Below are positions 48,166-59,500 of a DNA stretch of 64,000 nucleotides, piece by piece. The translations under genes and the position numbers were made by a program. Every line of letters starts with the position of its first letter. Position 1 is the stretch's first letter. Under the pieces are notes generated by a model. It saw nothing but the letters and a program-made list of their open reading frames with translations, had not been told where the DNA came from and searched no databases. Origin of the DNA: Sphagnum magellanicum (Eukaryota > Streptophyta > Sphagnopsida > Sphagnales > Sphagnaceae); NCBI GenBank assembly GCA_021904315.1, contig CM038919.1, positions 3,906,001 to 3,970,000 of the forward strand, read 5' to 3'.

Positions 48166-48652
48166 TTGGAGAAAAATAAAGATAAAAGGGGAGGCCCGGG
48201 AAAAAAAAAAGAAAAAAAAGCTGGGAAAACAAATTATGAAAAAAATAGAGTTTCAGAGAGAAATTTTTTAAACTGACCAAGCAACTGACCCCTTGAAGGA
48301 CAGTTTCATCCCATCCATGAAATCCTAGAACGGGATTTTTTGGATGGTGCACTGGTGGGTGGTAGGTCACTCAAGCCCTGCACTATGACATTCCCTCAGG
48401 TTACACTACAAAAATTCTAACAGGTTTATTAGGACAATAATTGAGACTAATAATGTGCTAATACTACTACCCCCCCCGCCCCCCAAATATTATAAACAGG
48501 GGGTACATTTTTTTCGAGGCTTGTTGTGTGTAATGAAAGTGATCATTAGGACTGAAAGTGTGGGACCTTTATGAACCTTTCATCCCCCAAAATATTAGGT
48601 TCCACCTATTGACCAATTAGAGCAACAGCTGGGGCCAATGAAGGACAAGTGT

Positions 48653-48681
48653 CACCGTTACCGATGAGTCGGTAATAGGTG
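48653..48681. promoter_or_regulatory. inverted repeat upstream of the mannosylglycerate synthase gene
   Basis: CACC-g-TTACCGA-tgag-TCGGTAA-ta-GGTG: a perfect 7-bp inner stem and a 4-bp outer stem. It is about 670 bp upstream of the start codon and just before a G-rich triplicate repeat. It could be a site for a dimeric factor or an RNA hairpin in the leader; function unknown. Confidence 0.5.
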
Positions 48682-48703
48682 TCATGAAGCTAACTTGGGG
48701 ACG

Positions 48704-48795
48704 GAAGGAGAGGGATTTGCGGGCGGAAAGAAAGGGATTTGTGGGGGGCGGAAAGAAAGGGATTTGTGGTGGGGGCGGAAAGAAAGAGATCGAGG
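48704..48795. repeat. G-rich triplicated motif
   Basis: GGCGGAAAGAAAGGGATTTG occurs about three times at roughly 27-30 bp spacing with G-rich links. The strand asymmetry might favour G-quadruplexes near the presumed promoter of the gene downstream. Confidence 0.75.
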
Positions 48796-48939
48796 CGGCA
48801 ATAAAATAAAATCATTGAAAACAAGGCCTCCAAAAAATGGTTGGTCTAGGATGCACCGAATCTTACCCACTTTTGTCCCAAAAAAGAAAAGACTCCCCCC
48901 GCTTCGTTTGTTTAAGTACCCTGCCTTCTTACGTACCTA

Positions 48940-49351
48940 CCTACCCTCCTCTCTGTTTGTTACCTCCTACTCTCGAACTCGCGAGAGTTCCTCCTCATCA
49001 GTCTCTCCTCTTCTCTGGTTTTCGCTTCGTAGTCTCGTCTCTTCTCCTATTCCGCAGTCGCTTTTCGTTTTCGTTTTGCGTATTGCTCCGCTGGCCTGCT
49101 CACGCACTTTGCCTGAAGCGCACTGTGAATCTCTTTTGCTTTCTCTCTTGCTGTCTACTTCCCTGAAGCCTATCACCCAACCGTTTGTGGCATCGGCTGT
49201 GGTATGGAATAAAAAAATACACGGAAACCTACCCCACATCCGTCGGCGTTTCGTGGGGCCTCGCTCGCGTGCGCTTGGGGTGATTGATTGCAGTGGAGGG
49301 ACGAAGAAGGGGCGGGCCTGTGAAGAGAACGGAAAGCGAGAGAATCAGAGC
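48940..49351 (+). promoter_or_regulatory. probable 5' leader of the mannosylglycerate synthase gene
   Basis: CT-rich sequence (CTCCTCATCAGTCTCTCC and similar) with much higher G+C than the DNA upstream, typical of plant 5' UTRs. The frame of the downstream CDS stays open through all of it back to an ATG at 48695, with another in-frame ATG at 48851. Read as protein it is Ser/Arg/Leu-rich and could act as a transit peptide, but it has no counterpart in bacterial enzymes that I recall. No intron signal is convincing. Confidence 0.5.
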
Positions 49352-50647
49352 ATGTCTATAGTTTGCTTCCCATTCAAAGAGGAGGATGTCTCAGTGGTTG
49401 TGCGTAATGTAGAATGTGCTGCATCTCACCCCCGTATTGCAGCGGTACTGTGTGTTGGCTACAGCCAAGGGGAAACGTGGCATGCCATTGAGAACGCAAA
49501 GCCCAGAATCGAGAAAGCATCTGGTAAGGTAGTTATTCTTCTGCTGCAAAAGCGAATTGGGGTGGCGTTGAGAGGTGGCAAGGGTGATGGCATGAACACT
49601 GCACTCTCCTACTTTCTGGAGCACACCCAGTACCCTCGTCTGCATTTCTACGATGCGGATATCGTCTCCTTCTCTGAGAAATGGATCAGCAAGGCGGAGA
49701 TACAAGCTGACCTCGATTACGATGTTGTCCGTCACCACTTTCCGAGGTCCAGTACAGATGCGATGATCACATGGTTTGTTACCAAGCTTGGATTTGCAAT
49801 GCTATGGCCGAACACGGTTCTGCCTTCCATTGAGCAGCCGCTGGGTGGAGAATTGCTTGTCACAAGAAGAGCTGCTGAGGTTCTGCTTGCTGACCCACGT
49901 GTTTGCTCGCAAAGTGACTGGGGAATCGACACTTTGTACACCTTCGTGATTGCCCAGACGGGCCTTCGCATGGCTGAAGTCTATATTCCCGAAGGCAAGG
50001 TGCATGCTCTTTACGGTGGACTACGTGATCTCCGAACCATGCTGGTGGAGTGTTTCTCTGCGATTCAATCCTTGAAGAACGAGTTTGTGGGTAGCGACGC
50101 CGGTGGCTACTGCATCGAGTTTGCAAAGGCTGTCCCGGAGCTTGTGCAGCAGAAGGTAGGATATGACATTGAGAAGAGTCTGAAGCTCCTCAGGAGTCAC
50201 TGGACTCCGCGCCAGCAGGAGCTTTTGCACCAGCATTTCGACTCTGCACTTGTGAAGGGCCTCCTGAATGCTCGCGACTGGCCTTGCTGGGGTTTTGCTG
50301 ACGAGGAAGCTTGGACAGGAGCTTACCTCAAGTTTCTTGACCATTTTGAGAAAGGCGACGATGATTGGGAAGAGCTTCTGTTCAAGGTTTGGGTAGCAAG
50401 AGTGCTCAATCACACACTGCGCCATGTGATTCGTGGGTACGATGTTGCTCTGGGATCGCTCAGGGACTTTGTGTGGGAAACTCGTCAGCGCTTTGGGATG
50501 GAATTGAAAGCAACCGCTGCGGCTCTCGACCCCATTGTCATTGCCGGTCATACTGCTGCGGAAGGCTTGGCCGTCAACGCTGCTCTCAGCAAATCAGGTC
50601 GAAAGAAGGCGCAGTGGCTTGACATGGACAACTTGTGCACAGTCTAG
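49352..50647 (+). CDS. mannosylglycerate synthase (GT78), intronless
   Basis: 431 residues. It should transfer mannose from GDP-mannose to D-glycerate to give the osmolyte and thermoprotectant mannosylglycerate in one step, probably in the cytosol. The start is chosen at MSIVCFPFK because the family begins there. Family marks, numbered from this Met: K9; LLLQKRIG with Q66; GGKGDGMNTA with K77 and D79; the metal-binding FYDADI (D101, D103); RSSTDAMITW 132-141; IEQPLGGELL 160-169; SDWGIDTLYTF 188-198; YIPEGKVHALYGGL with H218, the likely second metal ligand; then DLRTMLVECF; and WTPRQQELL and DWEELLFKVW in the helical C-terminal part. After about residue 380 there is an extension of some 45 residues, absent as far as I recall from the Rhodothermus enzyme (near 400 aa). 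The residue after H218 is Ala, where I recall Arg in Rhodothermus. One uninterrupted exon, G+C-rich against its surroundings. Family assignment is very firm; substrate by homology. Confidence 0.93.
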   Translation: MSIVCFPFKEEDVSVVVRNVECAASHPRIAAVLCVGYSQGETWHAIENAKPRIEKASGKVVILLLQKRIGVALRGGKGDGMNTALSYFLEHTQYPRLHFYDADIVSFSEKWISKAEIQADLDYDVVRHHFPRSSTDAMITWFVTKLGFAMLWPNTVLPSIEQPLGGELLVTRRAAEVLLADPRVCSQSDWGIDTLYTFVIAQTGLRMAEVYIPEGKVHALYGGLRDLRTMLVECFSAIQSLKNEFVGSDAGGYCIEFAKAVPELVQQKVGYDIEKSLKLLRSHWTPRQQELLHQHFDSALVKGLLNARDWPCWGFADEEAWTGAYLKFLDHFEKGDDDWEELLFKVWVARVLNHTLRHVIRGYDVALGSLRDFVWETRQRFGMELKATAAALDPIVIAGHTAAEGLAVNAALSKSGRKKAQWLDMDNLCTV

Positions 50648-51364
50648 CAGTGAAGAAGCACTCACAAGGAAGGAGGCAGGCGCATACCACCTGACGCCTT
50701 CTGTTTCAGCCAGTGTTTTCTTTTATTACAACAAAGTTAGGTTTGAGAATTGCGGTCCAATTGCAGAAAAAGGCGTAGAAAAGCTTTACAAACAAAGAAG
50801 AGATGTGCTCCATCCTGTTGTCAGCACACCAGTGTTCTCAGAGCACAGAGAGAGAGAGAGAGAGAGAGAAGATTTCTGTGCCGTAGAAACATCTCCCTAG
50901 TCATGGGCTGTATGACTCTGATGCCTACTTATTTTGGATTCTGTCAATTCTTGATCACAGCAGCAAAACCTGATGCTTACAGAAGTTTTGCAACTTGACA
51001 AACCCCCCCAAAAAAAAAAGTGAAGAAGATTTCTCAGCATTCTGTCTGTTGCAACCTGTGTCAAGCTTCATGAGATTTATGTTCTAGGGCGGTACCCACT
51101 TTTGGTTAAGTGGTCAGGTATGTCTAGAGCATATGGAAAAGATGAGTCAATTGGTGTGAACAGTTGGTCTTGCAGCTTTGATATATACCAGAGCTTTATG
51201 CCAGTTGTTGCAAGCAATTGTATGCGGCAAGTTGAAAGTGAACTATAAGAACTTGGGTAGTTTTTTGATGAAATTGGCTTAAACCTCAAAATGAGAGTCC
51301 TCAGGTTGAGGTGGAAAGCCTTTTCTGCAAAGGACTGATGCATCTTGCAGTTTGTCTGGAGAAG
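50648..51364 (+). other. probable 3' UTR and downstream sequence of the mannosylglycerate synthase gene
   Basis: No further coding. It contains an (AG)n microsatellite. No unambiguous polyadenylation signal could be fixed. Confidence 0.45.
50847..50869. repeat. (AG)n microsatellite
   Basis: Eleven AG dinucleotides and a half, about 200 bp past the stop codon, likely within the 3' UTR. Confidence 0.95.
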
Positions 51365-51634
51365 AAACTATGTCTTCTGTACTTGATGCAATAGTTTCTT
51401 TGAAGTCTTGATGTTTACTGGATCATGCAATCCATGTTTGTTTGGCAGATTACGTGTGATTTGATGTTATGAAAGAATGGCTTTCAGGGTTTACTGGACA
51501 AACTATGTCTTCTATATTTGATGCAATACTTTCTTCAAAGTCTGGATGTTGACTGGATCATGTAATTCATGTTTATTTGGCAATTTATGTGATAGTTCTG
51601 TTTATGAAAGAATAACATTCTTGGTTTACTTTCT
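51365..51634. repeat. tandem duplication, 135-bp unit
   Basis: AAACTATGTCTTCT at 51365 recurs at 51500. Both copies share TTGATGCAAT, TGACTGGATCATG-like and TTTATGAAAGAAT-like marks in the same order, with about a fifth of positions changed by eye. Confidence 0.85.
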
Positions 51635-54429
51635 CACTGATCATCAAACTTCAATTTATTCAGTTCAATGTGCATGTTTGTGTCACCAATGTGTGCTGCA
51701 AGGTTCACAATTTTTGGGAATTGTCATGGCAACTGGAATCACGGATTGCAACCATCAGAGGTGAATGTATGGAAGGGTGTGTTACAAATGGAACATGGGA
51801 TATCACTTACCAGTATATGTGTATGCATAGATACTACCATGTTTCTGTGAAAATAATACATGGGTCTTGTGGATATAAAAAGGTCTTTTGCTCACTGGAA
51901 TCTGATGCCCTGTGATGAGATAGATTGAGGAAAGTAAAGCAACCACCTGGATCTGAGTGTACATTTTTCTGATTATCTGCAGCAGCCGCAGATCATTGAA
52001 ATGATGCAGCAAACTCTTGAGCATCTTGATCAGCAACCTGCTGATAGCTCTTGTGGATGAAGATGTACCAATGTCCTCATGTCCTTGAGGTAAAAGTAGT
52101 GTACATGATAAGTGCATACTGCATCTTCTAAATTTTAGTTTGATGTTTTCAATGGCCTTAAACCTTCAAACATGTTCCTTTAGTGCAAGTGTTTCCTCTG
52201 TTGAGATAAAAATCTTCTTGATCTTGGTGCTGTTCCTTTCTCATTATATGGAGAGGAAGATCTTATACCAAAAGTTGAATCCATGTATTCTTATGTGAAG
52301 TGATTTCTTGTTGCAGGCTGTAGAACTCTTCCTCAAACTTGTGGAGAAGACTCAGATCTCTTCTGTGCTTTTCAGATGTATGTAAGCTCTTTGCTTTGCA
52401 AGTTTTTCAGAACAGGATGACAATTATCTATTGCAGCAAGCTCACCAATTTGCAGATTGTTGGAAAACAAGTGATACAAGCTATCACATCACTGAGGTAT
52501 CACTCAATGATATAGAGTTTATTAGGAGAATGCTGCTGTTTTAGAGAATGATATGATGTCAATTTAGTGGTGGAGACAGGTGTTTTTGGTTGACAGGTTT
52601 AAATGGCTTGGATAGCAATTGCCAAACATCGACTTTTCACTGGTACAAGCTCTTTCTCCTCTTGGTCCACTTCTCACTCACAGGTTGCAGTGTATGTAAT
52701 GATGCACATTTGGTTGGGGCAAGAGGAAAAGACTGTGAACTTGTGTTTTCTGTTTGTGGTGATGTGAGAACCTAGGGACTCTCCTAAGTCTAAAAAATAA
52801 TTATCATAAGTCGGCCTGGCCATGGAATCTCGAAGGTGTTGGACTGTGGGAACAAGAAATTAGATTTCTAACAAGAAAACGAGACAAATCTTGCAATTTG
52901 TTGTCGATGTGTTTCTTCAGTCTTCTTTACATTCTCAGTATGTATGGCTTTTCTTAATTTCTTTACTTGTACTCTTGAACACTTGCAGGTTGCCTCCTTT
53001 GGTCCATCACCGCATCACATTACCTATCCACCATGTTGTTGAAATTGACCACCTTCTTCATCTCTCAGGCACCTGAAGGTTTGCTTCCTTCAGCCCATCA
53101 CTCTATGCACCGCTTCTCTCCACACACTAATACAAACATGGGGTTTGCTACACTAGGAAACTGTCACTAAAGATATGTAAAAGTGAAATGGCACCTGAAC
53201 ACATTTTGGTCCAAAGTTGAGAATAATAGGATGTTCCACTCAATGGTGAAATCGCCCACCTCCACTGACCACATCTACTACACAATAATGCATTTCTTGA
53301 CATATTAATACTACTTTAAGTAGTATTGCATATTGCAAATTTCATGTGATGTGATGGAAGCAGTGTTTCTTTTGTGGCCAATTTTCTCATCTTGGAAACT
53401 AAAAAAAAGTAAAACAAGAATATTCTGTCCCAAATGCTCTGTTCTTTTTACCAAAAAAAACTTATCAACTATTTGAGAAAAAGATGTTTTTTGGGGGGAA
53501 ATTTTGTTATGGTTTTGATTCAGTTTTTGGTGAGGGGGCAAAAATTTTCATCAGTTTTTTTACTATTTGAATAGTTTTCTAGAACCCATCACCACTTAAT
53601 GCTAAATCTCTCTTGGAATGCTTGCTAATGGTACATCAGGAAATTAAAACTAATATCTGTGAATGGAACCATTGCACTAAAAAGAGTGCACACCAGCTTA
53701 TGTAGGAGTATGGATGTAAAACTTTAGGTACATGAACTCAAAGCCGTAAATTTAAGGATGTTGGCAAATAACCACAACAATGAGGGGATCAAGTTTATCA
53801 CTTGCGACATTGTGACTGGGGAGGATTATGAAGTTATGACCACTATGTATGCAATAATTCCAATGTCTCTGAACATATCAACATAAGAGGTCATCAAAAC
53901 ATGCATATACAAAATAAGTGTGAAGTTAAAAAATGGTGAAAAATGAGTGTTTCTTAAGGTTTCTGATCACCAAACATTCAAATTTTGAATGCAAAATTTG
54001 CCAGATTCTACATCAGTAGGTAACCAATAGTATAGAAGGATGCCTAAATATTTTTACTTTCATACTTTGTTTTTAGCCAAATTTGGCTAAATGGTCTTCT
54101 GAATCACTGCATCTGGTGCCACCTCATTATACATTTGAAAACAAGAACACTACTATATGTAGGCCAAGTAATATTCTTCCCTATTCTTGCATTTATGCTA
54201 GGTACATTATTGTCAAAGTTGTAGACTCAACTTTGGCTATAGCAACCTCAAACTTCCACCTGTGGGGCATCAATCTCATAACCCACATGGAGAGCACCTG
54301 CAAATAGAAGTTAGTGCCATCCACACTACTGGCAACAGTTGTGAGTAACATGGAGGACTTTGCCTAAGAAATCATACACCTTCATTGGTCCACTGGGTTT
54401 TGCACTATTGATCTTAATGACCCATTCTT
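51635..54429. other. intergenic DNA between the convergent genes, no gene recognised
   Basis: Moderately AT-rich with scattered splice-like signals (for example TTGCAG near 52315) but no protein-like frame beyond 104 codons and no motif. A near-perfect 21-bp palindrome (AATACTACTT-T-AAGTAGTATT) lies at 53307-53327. Confidence 0.5.
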
Positions 54430-54660
54430 CCATTAAGAATGAAGTCTTGCAATTTTTAGCATGTAAATGTGACAAGAAATTTTATTTATTCAGAAATTTC
54501 AAGTTTTCTTGCTTACGTAAAGTGAAGTATTTGTTTAAAATAATTTGGTTAAAAAATGTGATTCTTCAAATGAGAATGAAGCTTTGCAATTTTTAGCATG
54601 TGAGTGTGGCAAGCAATTTTGTTTATTCAGGAAATTTCAAGTTTTCTTGCTTGCTTAAGA
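54430..54660. repeat. tandem duplication, 137-bp spacing
   Basis: The segment with TTGCAATTTTTAGCATGT, then TTATTCAG and AAATTTCAAGTTTTCTTGCT, occurs at 54447 and again at 54584. Part of it appears a third time near 54778 (TTTCAAGTTTTCTTGCTTAC). Confidence 0.85.
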
Positions 54661-56331
54661 GATAGCAGCAACATACATGTTGACAAATGTTGCCCACTTA
54701 AAGATGTATTGAGATCCACATTATTGATCCAAATGAAATTTCAGGAAAAGCAATTTTAATTACTCAAAGGCATTTTGAATTTCAAGTTTTCTTGCTTACT
54801 TGGGAGCCAGCAGAAGGAGACACATATGAATCTAAGTACTGTGATAATCTTCGTTACTAAATTTACAAGCCAAAACCCATTTTCATCTTGGCCAAATATT
54901 GTAATAGAGGGGCAGCTTCAACAAATGTTTGTCAAATAATTAATTAATTTTGAAGATTTGCACTGTTCCTTAAGACGGGTAGAGCCCACAGGTGAGGGAC
55001 AGGGACACTTCCAAAATGCAAGGTTGCACTCAGCAAGTTCCTGGCCAGAATTACTTGGAGAGACAGCCCCCATTGAGCTCTGACCAACGCTCATTTGGGT
55101 CGTCTTTTTGCACGCTTTTTTGCAATTTGCATAGTATTGTGTGATTCTCCATGTTTTGATTGTGCAAGTCTCTTTGGGTTATTTAGGTCCTTCTTTTTCG
55201 GCTGTACCCCCACCCTGGGGCTTTATACCATACACAAATAACATCTTCACGGACCTCAATGTTATGAGTAGGGTAATGCCTGAGGAGTAGGGCGGGCCTG
55301 AAATAAGGCACTTACTCCTGAGGAGCGGCCTACTACTTGGGCATTACTCAATGGAAAGCATGGGCAAAAAATCATGCAGAAAATCCTTCTTCACTTTTTT
55401 CAAAAAACAAAATACCTGCCCCTTTTGTGGAGGAAAAATTCTGCTTGATAACCGGATTCTTGTTAGCAGGAGTGCCTTCTGCTAACAAGAATCATAAGTG
55501 AATGCTGGATGCTTTTGATATCTCATGTTGGAAAGAAGTCATTGAAGACAGGAGGGGATATTGCTTCCAGTAGCAGGTGGACATCACTGCAATTGTCTCT
55601 CTTTCTCTCTTCGTCAACCTCAATATTGTCCCTCACAATATGAAAATGGCCACTGGAACTTGTTAGCAACTTACAGGAGATGCTCTGAGCTTTAGACACT
55701 TGCTTAAGTGATAGAATCTTCAGAGTAGTGGAGGGCTTTTGCATGCTCAGTAAATCAGTTTTGATGATCCTCTCTTAACATCATGCACAACTTATGTTCT
55801 GCAAGACAATACATCTTTGTGCACACCTCCACAAGTAAGTGGAAGTTGGAGCTGTTGCAAGGCAAATTAGAAGGTTGAGTTTTAGGCTATGGGTTGCTCT
55901 CTCAAGCAAAACAATCTTTTGGCAATCTTCTTGGACAATATACACATTGGCAATGCAATTGTCATATGACTGACCTATTGATGGTTTGTAACCAAGAAAC
56001 TACTTCCAACACATCACAGGAAAGCACACAATAAAGAAGACAGAGAGCTTTGAAGAAGAATTGCAAAATATTTGAAAGCTAACTGACAGTCACAGCCTAA
56101 CCTCTTCAAAGATAAGAGAGCAAACCCTAGCTGTGTTGATTATTGGTTGTACAGGGAAGCCTCCTGTTTTATCAGTAGCAAACCCCTAAATCCATATCAT
56201 CAATTTCAAATGGGAGAAAAACACCTCTGTGTCCAAAGCTTGGTGCCATTAGTTCTGTCTTTGCATATGGCATCTTCCCACATTCTTTTAGCAGCTTTAA
56301 AAGTTAGTTTGCTCACCACATCATCAGACTG
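54661..56331. other. intergenic DNA, no gene recognised
   Basis: A 73-codon minus-strand frame at 55523-55744 has no family match I can name. Between 55000 and 55400 the G+C is higher and the phrase CCCCCACCCTGGGGCTTTAT echoes one near 32860 in the GC-rich island. A perfect hairpin lies at 55455-55493. Confidence 0.45.
55455..55493. repeat. perfect 15-bp inverted repeat
   Basis: GATTCTTGTTAGCAG and CTGCTAACAAGAATC are exact complements around a 9-nt loop. A stem this long without mismatch in neutral DNA is unusual and suggests a recent origin or a structural role. Confidence 0.9.
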
Positions 56332-56505
56332 GATCAGAGACTGGAGACATGGACCTTTCATCTTCTTCAAGAATCTGATAGTGGAGCTGAAATCCTTGCT
56401 TCTTCATTGATTTGAAGCAAGTGTCTGAAGACATGGATCTTGGATCTTCTTCCAGAATCTGACATAAGAGCTGCAATCCTTGCTTCTTCATTGATTTGAA
56501 GTGTG
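56332..56505. repeat. tandem duplication, 84-bp unit
   Basis: GCTGnAATCCTTGCTTCTTC at 56386 recurs at 56470 with TCTTCnAGAATCTGA ahead of both. It lies just past the end of the methylesterase gene and may be in its 3' UTR. Confidence 0.85.
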
Positions 56506-56561
56506 TCTGATGTGGTGTGCTGTTTAATACGGTCTGTCCCTTTGTAAATTGAAAAGAAAGT

Positions 56562-59500
56562 TCAGAAAGGACTAATTTTGCGTGCGAGCTGCAAGAGAAT
56601 TTCAGGCAGAAAACGCCGGCCTTTCATTGTCATAGCATCCCCAGTTTTTGCTTTTTCATCACCTTCATGGACCACAGCCAATATATCATCTAGCAATTTA
56701 TCAGGACCACCTCGCAAAGGATCCTGCACAATTCACAGGTGCTTCAGTATCACAACCCAACTTGTACAAAACATGTACTTCCACGTAACTTCAAGAACCA
56801 ATTCCAATTTAGAAGAGATGAAAAGTGTTGAACTGAAGCAACAAACCTGCAAGAACAGGTCAGTGTGTGTCTTCTGAGCATACAAAGTAGTTGTTGCCTT
56901 TGCACCCACGGACCGGAGCGCATTCCCAAATGCAACACTGCATGAAATTTACCATATACTCCCATCATTCCTTTTGAAGCTCATACAACATCAAGCTTAC
57001 AGTGTATGTTCATATTCATCTTCTGTACTTCCATAAGTTTTCAAAATCCTTCAGAATTTGTTTCACACATAAATGGGGCAGAGTTGTATAGAGTTTTATA
57101 ATTTACCTGGCCTCACAAAGAATAGAACAATCAGCAGTTCCATGAAATAAAGCTACTGGAGGCAGCAATGGCACTGATTCCTGGAAAGATGGGCTTAAAA
57201 CCAACAATTCAGGAGAGAAAAGCGGTAGGGATTCCTCCCCTTCCATCACACTGCAAAACCCCAAAGACCCAAGTTTCACCATGATTGAAGCCCTGATACT
57301 TGTAACACAAATAGCATGTAGATGAGAGCAGTTGATTGTAAGCTCGCAGAAGATGTGCACACTCTGCATTGGAAAGTCTCACATTACCTCAAGAAAATGG
57401 ATCGGTAAAGACCTCGTTCATTGAAATGGTCTACAAGCTTTGGCAAATTATACCTGCTCCACAGTAAATGGACAGCCATCAAGCAAACAGGTTAATGATA
57501 GGGTATTCACTCTAACAGAAAGAGATCTAAAACCCAATAATGGCATCCCACAAAGCTAATCATCATTATGGGCAAGATGTTCGTTTCCTTACCCGCCTGA
57601 AATGGCTATAAAGCCTTGGAGCTGACATGAACTCCATGAGAGATTTGAGGGACCATCAAGCACCTCCTTCTGTGCTTGTTTAACCATTGCACATGCCGCC
57701 AGATGGGACCCTGCTGATTGACCTGCCAAAAACACTCTGTGTGCTCGAACAAAACACAACTTAAGAGTCCAGATAAAGCCACAATGGAAAGAGGTGGTGC
57801 AAAGACTCCCAAAGTTTGCTGTGGATCACAAGGAACTTCTGCAATACATTCCATTCCACTTGTGGAAATTTTTCTATCATTTGATTCTGAGCCAGCTTAA
57901 ACTTCCTTGCAGAAAGTTCAACCCCAAGCACATCCATAAAAAGAGCATTTGCTTGTGTTTCTGACCTGTTTGGATCACCACCAAAGTGTGTGATGTTCTG
58001 GAAAACATAGCCTATTCCAGTAGAGATATCTGTCACCATGTCACCAACAGAGCCCTGGGGAAAATTCCTGCATTTTCACATTCTACTGAGCCCACTGATC
58101 CTTGACTTGAACAGCTCTCTACACAACAAGAAAATTGCTCACAAAGTATAAAAAAATGATTTCCAATTTCTTTTTTGGAGGCAAGGACCCCTCTTATGAA
58201 AATTGAAGGAGGAGCACCTGTAATCAAGGCATATCACAATGATGTCATGGTCAGCAAGCTGCTGCCCCAGTAATGATCCCCACCCCTTGTACCTGTTGAT
58301 CAGTCTCAGCATCAGTTTCAATCTTTCCAGAGTATTTTGTCAACTTATGGAAACAATAGAATGAAGACAAGAAGACAGTACCCAGAACCAACAACAGAGA
58401 GGCAACTAACCCAATAATCCAAGCACCACCCGTCACAAAAATCACGACTGGCTTTGGGGTGTCATCATCACAATATGGAGGCATGTACAAGTCCAGTCTG
58501 CTCAACATTCCAGCACAAACATATTATAGTTTCCCAGGAACCCTCAATAGCACTCTGTCTAAATGAAAAAAGCTTCAACAGCTCAATATATCCACAGCAA
58601 ATGCACTATTCTTCTATCAACAGTTTCCTTCAAACTAAATGAATGAAATGCGCTTTTGCATGCCAATCTTACACATGAACATTACCTGTTGCGGGGTTGG
58701 TCCCCATACACAATGCTGCGGTGAATGTTCTTAGAAAAATAGTAATCAAAGCCAACTGCAAAATCTCCAGAAGGATCACATTAGTGCACATTTTTTTCCT
58801 GCAGATGCTGCAAAAACCTGATCACAATAAGCTCAACAATGCAAAATTCCAGAACAGCAGGCCATTGTTGTACACTCACCCTGAATGAAACCAGGTGAGA
58901 GAAAAAGTGCATAGAGATATAGCTGAGCCAATCTCCTTAACCATCGAGTTCCTACCCTGGTAAGATGTGCCCAACAGGTCAGATTCATCAAGAGACAGCT
59001 GAATCCTCTAACTACAGTTATTGCTTCCTTAATGGGAGTATTTAAGAATAGATCATGCAGTAACTATGGAAGCCTCAGTCAACAAGAAGAGTGGGAAAAA
59101 TGGTATGAAGCCACTACCCCAGATATCTCAATAGGGTTAATGCCAGTCGAGTGATCAAGTAAGTTTCAGTGGCTGCATGGTGAATGTCATTTTTGAACTC
59201 CTGGAGTGAGTGTTGTCGGTGAGGGCCAACCATGCCACCCTGAGAGATGTCGGACACTGTTCTGAGATGCCATTTCCTTGGCATTGGTGGAGGTTTGTGC
59301 TGCTGCACCAATTCAAGTATTTGCAAGCCATCAACAAAAAAGCAACAGCAACTCCTGTCATGGCATGAAACATGAAACAAATGTCTGCAAATACATTGTG
59401 GTCCTGGATTGATGAGGTTTTATGACATACCCAATGCTGATGTCTATTGATTTCTGCTGCACTGTCAGACTGCAAGCGTGAAATATCATTGAGGCCTCTG

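Noticed and set aside
48695..49351. Annotating the synthase from the first in-frame ATG (650 codons)
   Set aside because: The family begins at the Met at 49352, and the upstream part is low in complexity with leader-like composition; kept only as a finding.
49352..50647. Bacterial contamination as the source of the mannosylglycerate synthase gene
   Set aside because: The gene has a plant-like CT-rich leader, no bacterial operon context, and is flanked within the same sequence by plant repeats and an intron-rich plant gene.
57103..58508. Short minus-strand ORFs listed as separate small genes
   Set aside because: They are exons of the methylesterase read through into introns; the splice sites join them in phase.
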